Part shown: one piece after another, positions 19,001-27,500 of the stretch
How positions within the stretch are numbered: position 1 is the first letter of the stretch
Layout of the letters: every line of letters begins with the position of its first letter
Virus record (IMG/VR): IMGVR_UViG_3300034082_003615
Span: 1 to 30,332 of that record
Strand: one strand, 5' to 3'
Source: a virus
DNA length: 30,332 nucleotides
Notes under the pieces: generated by a model
Databases searched by the model: none
Seen by the model: the letters and a program-made list of their open reading frames with translations, nothing else
What the model was told of the DNA's origin: nothing
Position numbers and translations under genes: made by a program

Positions 19001-19689
19001 ATCTCGGCATATCGGAAGATGAATGGCCGAAGCAACTTAAGCCAATCCTGGAAAAAGCTTTTGGAGAGGATTTAGACGCCGAACTTGATCCAGACGACGT
19101 GAAGAAGGTAGACGCCGAACTTGATCCAGACGACGTGAAGAAGGTAGACGTTGGACTTGGTGAAGACGCCGTGAAAGAGTGGAAAAAAGATGGAGTACCC
19201 ATTGCCTATATTGCGGAAATGATCAGAACTGGGGTCATCCCGAATGCTCGCGATGTATTCGGCGTAAATAAGGCAGGCCAAAAGCTGGATGAGGAGCTTT
19301 TGGCATCCAAGGCCAACGTGTATGAAGCTTTAACAGAATTCATTGATAGGTCATTCCCTGGTTCAAGCCTTAACAGTGTTCAAAGTAGGCAATTTATTAT
19401 CAATAGCAGGGAAATGGGGACCGTACTGCAGGCTGCCGCAAAAAGAAGAGGTAAGACTTTTTCAAAAAGATTAGGCGACGTGCCTAGATTCTCGAGGTCC
19501 GAATTGCAGGAATTCGTTGATCAATTTAATAAAATATTTGGCACAAACCACACAATAGAAGACATCTTCAGCGGTGAGCAGTTGAGGAATGCCCAGACCC
19601 GCTTAAGGGAAGGCACGACGGTGTACAAGCCTTCTGCTCCTGGACGTAAGGGAAAAAGAAAAACCTCGCCAGAAATAATCAACAAATAA
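10066..19689 (+). CDS. Giant polyprotein A: prohead protease + ArdC-like antirestriction + SF1 helicase
   Basis: 3207 aa in one frame, with AAAGGTG five bases before the ATG. Residues 1-185 are an HK97-type prohead protease (WGHNW with H70, EWSIGY with S134, YEVSPVLHGAN at 159-169), which makes this a head-assembly gene. A Cys4 motif (C379, C382, C391, C404) and a basic patch KRKRRKKRKFK follow. Residues about 743-1035 are ArdC-like (WNMPWR, then HEMTHWTGH at 941-949 and EELIAE at 969-974). Residues about 1175-2400 are an SF1 UvrD/Fbh1-like helicase: Walker A AAAGSGKT 1216-1223, DEAQD 1676-1680, GDDRQQILGF 1702-1711, QSFRFG 1731-1736, AKGRDYDGFVI about 2272-2282, VVVTRAM 2369-2375. Residues about 2600-3207 are unrecognised. 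The modules are separated by KFSSG (719), RFSSG (1093), RFASG (1151) and GFSSG (2576) in acidic or Ser-rich linkers. I infer a processed or capsid-targeted polyprotein. Confidence 0.93.
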   Translation: MSGNSFEYKAGSMSSVVNGKSGVLNLDEAQGMVECFVSGIGNKDSVGDIVQSGAFTKSLMRRKPRVVWGHNWNDPIGKVLEIYEVPSTDPRLPMKMKMAGIGGLFARVQFNLNSEKGKEAFANVAFFGEDQEWSIGYKTLRAQFDQKSQANVIYELELYEVSPVLHGANQLTGTISVKAGMPGTYDVESPSGPMVQQRPSMSDELEIELQKVLGNQVSVTEVDEDNGMVSFNRTDQSNSMEKYKCHFSRGGNGRFMFGAPERIVIVAKPQTSPPVMPVGGLPPVDPQRVVRPSQMPSIPIAIKPGPNGMTVVPLPAVQYEGQSRKPISADDLDQEESDLRDALLKIVKRHGKINEDSDGIWAGYKPAAQNPVAGIGVKCSNCVFYNKDNSCQIIDMAIEPEGKCRFAIIPPGVVKGDFMAKKEYEFETEDNENEYIADFEFKYPGELFIAGLRGIVKRKRRKKRKFKHLAEFGTFEDSFEPEKPYFLPVSTDYAFHVKQALDPVFDYHKVDTYVDPEGIVITNGVSYELIDAIDTALDNLKKKSLISDDLEFKVSAYRLGRAIGSRANNKPGIGGARSAGRFFSTPNAENFDPRTAIDRNLNGIVGEGIFLRGTSLEQPDPTPDGPGSINNPKVPGKIEAPERSSVAGTEARPLGSGSREIVTAKPKKEISRSMSAARKQAQAKNKNYLDFLRKRESDKTIDERFKFDGFFNQVSSTGKFSSGGDGNNSLKPGDIVDTATAEGRAVIDEYYAQIGKQILEMLQEAVNNPEKFKWNMPWREGEHNPRNPTKKNQGQKSWSYQGTNRMLLNSIAVSRGYETNKWAGISQWKKFKGKASPNARPVNILVPILGSDPRQYKVEEVYNVADIDGLPPEMYKPEIDLENLSPKARVKNAEAIVKELNPRLRESNVGGPFFSPNGDFINMPPFETFNDAESYYSTLLHEMTHWTGHPSRNNRPQVAKYGSPAYAFEELIAEVGSSFLLGMLGISPMVREDHIGYLKFWAEKIRNDPNAIKTAMGQAQQAVDWMLNRSKTLRRLSGMEDNERKAKKSSRDTVPLSMLEGYEDSPKVPTSRPISGPMGDIDLIDRADNIDKRFSSGIPFLDKEDDVTDTSDLSSSKDRRKYGSQSKEERMYGDIASVSDSQGRALTLDGRFASGGNPINARSGSKKRPVRRTPASTDVKSLLNLLVPPTDEQRDIIDLGLAAVYGQEKLVIGVDAAAGSGKTTTMKMLAAAINAEFSVDDILQRFAGDAVTRKQQLLKKANYLAAKYPAKGFEDVDVFWPESTDEKTLIQAIRELGESRGVTEDNKPTIYYTVFGKENRLEAAESFPGNTGIGTTTQLAYWSLRQGIAENDSPENRILNAPSMRRKIELLTDYARRRSFKNRNQPITVDGYDQARRQHDSESMQFIGYRPNYKDLGYSTVETGKDMLAFLEKAGVSLPRRTISVTRGKGKKAKTKNIEVYDVPFTMPDGNNWIEVDFFGEYLAMAFRRWSLSSNPEVTKDVFNLSFREQTDTMTGRFSTKKAQKKTQAIDEQLQNVPDKLMDEWLSYVKKAADELVDGNGMLLPTQGQLPKLLLLADPDLSTNPGALGHGSKDSLANEKIPAQFNIRRGDVVYYGKNNKFYDEVIDPQTGRISSIRQWDKSEGEPWVVVSIDGSRGKLKKQYASKEKPISLFAIDEAQDLNEVWEELLNRNKERVSTIAVGDDRQQILGFNGSKNIMQSISPDFVPKLTQSFRFGSLLGYMATLILGRENKLLQDLLDEGKPLTAEQWKYVEGAADTAAKRHIENIFSFVKAGDFGAANSVNDTVKRLYGVSFDSYLNGENFAGMTPKARAKALTELRKEIDDAKTKIAKALSTRVVDEKEEVYFGNLPDMALSRGKVQTVHLAVQTWKDLFLESAVFLGGRIDNPETLRDSQNLTQNEFDQLVKPLSSKDKPQIMLTQSAWQEAVDFFQHIDWAEKTAAGLNPGRKPEKSPLIGDYWDMATIRERFKLKSKSPGNSLYQLLFQPVDGQPAGSQTMFASQMLVSLRGGGVVLADGTKSHRSSSIRPMRDSLDLGLMEFEEKTLSQILSSTDRSSKSSDVNAATKIFVVQPDAKGTKDAVYFELEYDFKDGQDAINPDDFQVIVEKIPDQPGERLRVTSKWTKADGTPKFETIAEFGEAETVEELEKIAFRRMRNKLVMTATAGRSNTGTDPRETFYATKQFKWTGKLILSGDGVDTGRPQAVYADPNKYPDTSGRNFDGAYLSDTLGILDRLGLQSRTRLSFGVGPKVSRAKGRDYDGFVIDAKDDPEEATRIINLIGDAVRKSAKKRGGDVVIQTGTTAKGKEGKFVLVLDDFTDPDDDLNVDILEAAKRNGSGPPGWIEEMNLQHVVVTRAMRAISLSPRMWMAHFAEGQKRKEIADLIRDGVERKILPEDFDRESELSLDKLPKVYREIEEYAAEGKDLTDFNASRRSVLSLPDDELIAEMRRIGVPDVATQGFIKRRKEVMDEFADANVSEETLRDASVRIMRERAREIIDGPMFDPAAQFPEGEDDGRGISDEDLTVDDADNVLDELDEISTIEAEDDDDDDFDEDFDAGFSSGAEPSETSEEAPDVAKGSSRASKITGTPEGRFGRRVSRFENRAGMQQRLSALELAGIRTDVRIDPQDRDRVTRYAMQFWNAFNQTGIALDMPADQNSTSKNDRAKKINDNIIKVGERMRARKQSDGSRVVKIGKTTDNFANNDPSGDSWMLSISKLLDTVRIPTGWRRQEDISRGTITSELQGEEVVDVATPKVGVYWTQSEPLTIPKLAKLLGLNVTEEAKLKGDTAALTHDTVRYLLAEIGSQPEFSGWRLFSPVSDMEAEEEGMNAIERLVENTGRANMRDRFIIETFGADAYPYWHDRGDFIGGIAEEEIYGSGKMLTAEEFDDLEDGARRFNAVGKFENSPAARDDSEAEVELSYQGTMGEAFEALPPDIASNARRGKGSRVQRADFTLSQLLDHLGISEDEWPKQLKPILEKAFGEDLDAELDPDDVKKVDAELDPDDVKKVDVGLGEDAVKEWKKDGVPIAYIAEMIRTGVIPNARDVFGVNKAGQKLDEELLASKANVYEALTEFIDRSFPGSSLNSVQSRQFIINSREMGTVLQAAAKRRGKTFSKRLGDVPRFSRSELQEFVDQFNKIFGTNHTIEDIFSGEQLRNAQTRLREGTTVYKPSAPGRKGKRKTSPEIINK
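12292..13170 (+). other. ArdC-like antirestriction module inside polyprotein A
   Basis: Residues about 743-1035 of polyprotein A. The first part (IGKQILEMLQEA..W..PWREG..NP..KNQ..SYQGTNRMLLNS) matches the ArdC/TraC N-terminal ssDNA-binding domain. The second is the zincin peptidase half, with HEMTH (941-945), H949 and the Glu-rich EELIAE (969-974) as zinc-site candidates. ArdC proteins of plasmids protect incoming DNA from restriction. It is bounded by KFSSG at 719 and RFSSG at 1093, so a processed fragment would hold exactly this module. Confidence 0.85.
13588..17265 (+). other. SF1 (UvrD/Fbh1-like) helicase module inside polyprotein A
   Basis: Residues about 1175-2400 of polyprotein A. All main SF1A motifs are present in order with intact key residues (K1222, D1676/E1677, R1734, R2373). 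The segment YYTVFGKENRLEAAESFP..TGIGTTTQLAY resembles motif Ia of the Fbh1 branch. At about 1200 residues it is much longer than UvrD/PcrA (about 700), with long insertions between Walker A and DEAQD and between motifs IV and V. It lies between RFASG at 1151 and GFSSG at 2576. The module looks catalytically competent. Confidence 0.88.
19075..19146 (+). repeat. Exact 36-bp in-frame tandem duplication
   Basis: Two identical copies (19075-19110 and 19111-19146) encode DAELDPDDVKKV twice. A diverged third unit follows (DVGLGEDAVKEW). Perfect identity of the two copies indicates a recent duplication or slippage in the C-terminal domain of polyprotein A. Confidence 0.95.
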
Positions 19690-19824
19690 GGAAGATAAAA
19701 ACTATTTTTCTTAAAGCCATTGAATGTTGCTAATTTTAAGGCTCGGAACGTGATACGTTATAGTTTGCCACACAGTTTATAGGTCAATGTCCCGATGGTC
19801 ATTCACCCACACAATAGGAGCCAT
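19690..19824 (+). promoter_or_regulatory. Intergenic gap upstream of the acidic protein, possible promoter
   Basis: At 135 bp this is among the longest gaps in the rightward block, where most junctions overlap. It contains a TATAGT at 19759-19764 that could be a -10 box, but the matching -35 position (ttaagg, 19736-19741) is poor. No terminator hairpin is seen after polyprotein A. A separate promoter for the acidic protein is plausible but weakly supported. Confidence 0.3.
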
Positions 19825-21534
<1,710 letters not shown>

Positions 21535-21548
21535 TAGAGGTGCCCGCC

Positions 21549-24500
21549 ATGACGGGTATTAGCATTGAAAAAGAAAGAATAATTGTCTCTTCGCGTCTTG
21601 TCGCTCCTCAAAAATGCTGCGGTCAATCGATTGATGAAAGGGCAACAGCTTTTAAATCTTCCGTTCTTGTTTCCGTAAAATCTGAAAAGTTAGACGCTGG
21701 AGTAGCAACAAAAGCATTGTCAGACATGTTCCCGGGAGTAAGAAAGAAAGCTTACGAGGATACTGACAACAGAAAGCGAGAGTTCACCGCTGACTCGCGT
21801 CCAGGAGTAAAAGAACTAATTCCTGGTCATCGCGTTGAAACAGCATCAAAAGGAGGACCAGGTAAAAGACTTGTTTTGTTTCCTTCTAATGTTTCGCAAA
21901 ACAGTATTTCTACGTTGCCAAATATGGGCTGGTTGGATGATCCCCCCAAGTTGTCATTTCAACAAATTCTTGAAGAGGAAAAACGAAAACCGTCAATTCA
22001 GTTAACAATTTATGATGTTGATAAAAAAACGGGACAGGTAAAACCCGAATCAGCAAAAAAAGTAGATCAGTTAGCTCAAATATCTGGTATGACATTTGAG
22101 GAAAGACAAAAAGCTTTAAGCGCTTTGAAGATTCTGCGTCCGGATATCCAGACCAAAAAACTTCCTGGTCGTTCTCTTGGAAGTATGATCCCCGGTGGGT
22201 CTTTGATAAGAAGATTTTCAGGTCGCTTTGGCGTTCTGATGGATGAAAGAAATAAATTTCGCTGCCCTCCGGGAACTCCGGCAGCAAATCAGTTTACCGA
22301 CATGTTTGGATCCAATTGCTTTGGGTTCAGTGGTTCAAGATTTGCCAAATACGCAGCACGACAAGCGCAAGATCTATATCCGGATTCACAGCAGGAAGAT
22401 ACTGGCGGATTCAGGAATAAAGCTTCCAGTTTCTTCAGGTGGCTTTATACTTCAGAAACTAGACCAACTTCTCGGTCTCAAATTGATTTTAGTGACTTTC
22501 CTGAGTTGCAACAAGAGATTATCGCCTTAGAGGATATCGATAGAGCAAGAATAGGAAGAACAGTTTCCTATGACATGGCCACCGGTGAGCGCATTCCCAG
22601 TACTGACTGGTCCGGGATCGACCTCCCAGAAAACATGCGGCTATTCAAGCACGGAATGGCAAATGCTCAACGAGTTGCTGCCGCGAGGGACGCTAGCGTA
22701 AATCAACTTCAAAGAGATCTAGGGGTAGACACATCTGAATCTTCTCGGTTGGTAAACGAAGACTTGGTTAACACTTTTGAAGCCCTTCGGGAACGCGGTA
22801 TCTGGGATATAGAGCTTGACACAACAAGACTTACTCCCCTGCAGGTTCGCCAATTAATGGAAGAGCGTTTAGCAAAAATACCCAACTGGGTAAGGCTTGA
22901 TGCAAAACAAAAAGAAGCAATGCTTGAAGCGGACGTGAGCAGATATTACGAAACAGAGCGTGGTTTTTTAGAATCAATTTTGGATCAATTTATTAAAAAT
23001 CCAGCAGCAGCTAGATTCGTCAAAAAAATAGAATACACCCCAAACTCGACCGACGAAGCTTCGACAGGATTCCGGGGGGGAAGGGGTGGAGCGCCGATAT
23101 ACGCAACTATAAATGTCAATATGAATAGGATTCTCAGCAATCAAGAATTAATGCTTCCTTCGTTGAGGCCAGACCAGCGATTAGGAGTGGCCGCTGTAGG
23201 AGCAGCAACGGATGCAGCGGGGCAAGAAGCCGTAGCCGACTTCTTAGTGAACTCTAATCATTTTGCTAAAAGGATGGCTGGACTCGTAGGCGGTCCAAAA
23301 ACATTTGCAGCATTTATTGGAGCACACGAATTTGCTCACGTGTATCAAGGTCTGGCGTTCTTAAGGGAAGCCGAAAGAAAAATGCAATCACCCGAGGGCC
23401 TTGACGTTCCCGTTTATGACAGAGATAATAAGTTTCTAGGGATTAAAACTGTATCAAGCATCGAAGAAATGACTGGTACAGATTTATTTAACCTAATGGA
23501 TAAGATGAATGATTCGATAGACGTTAAAGACCTTGACAATGCATTGTCTAAAATTGAAAACGTCAGAATGCTTGCTGGTATTTATCCTGACACTTATGCT
23601 GGAAGCGAAAGATGGGGCCTTGAGGCTTCCGCCGAAATTTGGGGTTTACGCGAAGCTGGTTTGGTATGGGGGGAGGACGTAGATTCCGCACTTAGTTTTA
23701 TAGATGATGCAGCAGCTAGGCCGTCTCGGGTTGCGCGAGTCGATTCAGATGTTGATGCTGATGCAGCAGATTTAGCAAGCACTGCAGGAGCTCCGTCTAC
23801 TCAAGCAGGAGGAGTTGCTACTCCTGTATCTCAAATGGACGCTGACCAGTTAGATGAGTATCTTGTTAATCTAGCTTCAGACATGGAAGCAACGCAAGAG
23901 ATTGAAAGAGAACAACTCAAAGAATACATATCCAATATAGCCAATCTTTCCGAAAATGAGATGATAGACGAGGCTGCATTACATTCGTTAAATGTTGACA
24001 CGATTGAAGAATTCTCCTTAAAACCATTGCGCGAGCAGGACATCCTAGATGATCCAAATGAAGACCCTCGCCTTACAGATCTAAAACGCCAACACAGAGA
24101 CATGTTAATGAGCGCATGGCAAAAGCGTTCTGATATTAATCAAAAAAAATATGATGACGTTAAAAAAGCTTGGCGCAAGAAATATGGGGTAGGTGCCCGC
24201 GGAGAGCTGGAAAGATTCGATGACGACGTTGTATCTGCCAGAGAGAGGGCTGGACTCTGGACTCCGGATCAAGCCAGAATGGCAGCTCAGCAACTATCCC
24301 TGAACGAGCTAACCGATAGAGCTAAGGACATGTCGGAAGATGACATCTTGTCTGAAGTTGTTCGATCAACCAGGCTCTTTCCTTCAATTGAGCCTGGTTC
24401 AACACAAGCTCTAGAAATCGCAACAGGAATAGAAATCCTGAAAAATGAGCATGTAGAAAGATCTGTTAAAAACGGAGACAAGCGTAGCAGGGCAAGGATT

Positions 24501-27500
24501 CTGCGCGATCTTGAAGAGAAAATTGAAGAAACAATCTCTCCAAAGCCAAAACCATCCAAGAAATTTAAAAAGGCTCAAGACGTAGCGGACTTTGCGACTG
24601 CTGAGAGAGCAAGACATCGCAGGTCAATCAACAAACAGCAAGCGGCAGCTTTAAGGGAAATTGCAGATTTTGAGGAGAATCCGATTGCTTTGATGCTTTC
24701 TCCCGAGCTTCAGGTTCAAACAGGCAGAGCGATCAACAGAGTTACGGCAAGAAGAATTAGGAATAACTTAGCGGTAAATGACAGCAAGTCCGGGCAAGCA
24801 GACCTTACGGCGCAAGTGAAGAACATACTACTTCCAGCACTTGAGGCATTTGACAGATCTTCCGCATCGGAAGGTTTCGAGATGGAAGCCATAATGGAAA
24901 TAGCTCCCGGAAAAACCATGGGGAATTCCATCGGCAGAATTGTCGAGCAGGATGGTTTTGTTTCTGGGGTTGTATCTAGAAGCAACGCCGTGATTCCAGC
25001 GGTCTCAAGGGCAGACAAAAAGAACGAAGCAACCTTAAAGAATAGAGTGCGAGTAATTATTCGAGTTCGAGAAGGGGATAGGGGAATATTTCCTGGTCAG
25101 CAAGATTCCGGTGCTCAGAATTTTGTCATGCCTCCGGGTTCCTTTAGGATAATCGGTCGCTCTGATGACGGATCGCTAATAGTCGAAGCTGCTCGCCAGA
25201 TGGATACGGTCGAGGTCGCCGACAGATTTGTTCAAACGCTCACTGAAGGATACGATCGAGGATCTGCTCGCATAGTAGATGACAAAATATGGCGTGACGG
25301 CGCAGTAAGAAAAATAAGACCAGTGATAGATCAAGCAATCCTTGACATGCGCTCAAGTGGTCGGGTAGTAGGCCCTAGTTCAGATGACAACTCATCAATA
25401 GGAGAAACAAACTCACGCATAAATGGGGACCTGGCTGACCTTGATGGATATTTTGGCGAGGGGATACTGGCCGATGACGGAAGGTTTTCCAGCGGAGCAG
25501 TCAGGGACGACGTTTTAGGGTCAAGAGAGAGTCGGCAACAAAGAACACGACGAAGAACTAAACAAATTTCCTCTGACGTAAACGAACTAAGATCGGTCTT
25601 GGCTGGAAGAGGGTCTAAGAAATATCCAGAATTGTCTGCTGATTCGATAAGCCCTGACGTGAGGGATATGCTACTTTCTCTTTCTACGGCTGAACTGCAG
25701 ACGAAGCTTGATGAAATTGGATACAGATTTCACTCCGGACTAGATAGACGGGTGCGCGTAAGAATGCGCGAAGCTGATCTTGAGGAATTCTCTAGATCGG
25801 GTAAATTTAGATCAAACATGTCCGCCCCCGGAGGAAGTCAAATACCTGGAGGAAGAAGAGTTGAAAGACTCGCCGCGATGGGTTCATCGGAAAGATCTGC
25901 TCGCTTTAGTTCGGGAGCAATTCAAGATTCGGCTTCGCTGTTAGAGCGTCGTGAAATCGAGAAAAAGACAGCTGCTGAAGCGTTAACGATTTTTGATGAA
26001 ATTATAAATAGTGGTAAAAATGTCGACGACATGACAGAAGGTGAATTGACCAACCTTTTCCAGGGAAGAGTCAAGCGCACAGACAGGCTCGCCATAAGCG
26101 AACGAATTGAATTTGTATACGAGGCAGACAACGTTCAAAGCGCACTTGCTCTGATGATGGCTGGACATCACGTTGCCGTTAGATACGAAGATCAAACTTT
26201 AACTAAGCAGTCTCAATCTCAATTTGAAAAATTAATAAAAGAAGGAGCCTCTGCCAAGATAGAAGCAGAGCACCCTGATTGGCTTAAATTTAAGCAGGAA
26301 TTTGCTAAATCCAATCCACAGATGGATATTGGAAACGACAAAGATCTAAAAGAAGCAAAAAGACAATACATTGAAAAATGGACAGCAGACCTTTGCAAGT
26401 TGTACAACCCAGAAAAAAATCTATTATGTTCTGGGCATATTGGTATTTTGCGTGAAAAAATGCCTCAGCTGAATGGTCGAACATTTGGAAACGAGTCTCT
26501 AGCTATAAAAATGCTCGTATCTGGCCAAGCAAAAGGAAAATGGGCATATGCAGGTAAAAAACTAAAAGATATAACAAAATTGTTGCCAGAGCAGTCCAAT
26601 ACCGAAAACAGTGAACAATATCTTTCTCGCCTGCGCTCTGAAGGAATAGATCCGGAGATCATTAACGATTACATAAATGCTACTAGATATGACAGACTTT
26701 CCAAAATGCACCCATCAAAAGGGGGGCCGCAGGAACCGCTAGGCGAAGAAGATAAAGCATGGTTTTATCAGAATACAAACTGGCAAGATACAGAAGTTGA
26801 CCTTGAATCTGAATTTATGGATTTTCTAGAAGATGTTATTAAACAACCAGACGGAGGAAACGCAGTTAGAAGAAAAGAAGTAGTTCCTTCTAGCTATGCT
26901 CCGTCGCAGTCCCAGTTGGTGGCATCAAAAGTTGACGAAATAAATGAAGCAATTTTATCGGACTCACTAAACGTTGTCGCCAGTATGGAGAAAGATGGAT
27001 TCCAAAGGGGGACTCCAGAATTTAGAGAAGAATACATTAAGAGAATATTTGAAGAAGATGACAATGGAGCCCGTAAGCATTGGTGGACTGGCGCTATCCT
27101 CGCGACCAATGATGGTTTCATTCTTGACGGCCATCACAGGTGGGCAGCCTACACCGTAGCGAACCGTACCCTGGATGAAGACATGCAAATACCATTGCGA
27201 GTTAACGAAGTCCAGACTGACATAATTCAAGGGCTAACCCTTGGAAAAGTATTTCAAGATGTATTTGGAATAAAAGAAGCTCGTCTTGGTGTGGAAAATC
27301 CATGGGTTAAAGGAGAAGTAGCTCCAGCTACCCCTGAAGAAGTAGCGATGGTTAAGGCAAACCTTGACGAAACAGTCGGAGAGCGCATTGATGAATTGTA
27401 CGACAGTGGAGACTTCATACAGCTTGGATCAGTTGGTCTTAAGAATAACCCAGATTACGCTGAAGCAGCAAGAAACAGACAGAGACTTGCCGCGGAGAGA

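Noticed and set aside
24368-24399. Perfect 10-bp inverted repeat (aaccaggctc / gagcctggtt) inside polyprotein B
   Set aside because: Arms of this length are expected about once by chance in a window of this size. It lies within coding sequence and has no T-tract on either side.
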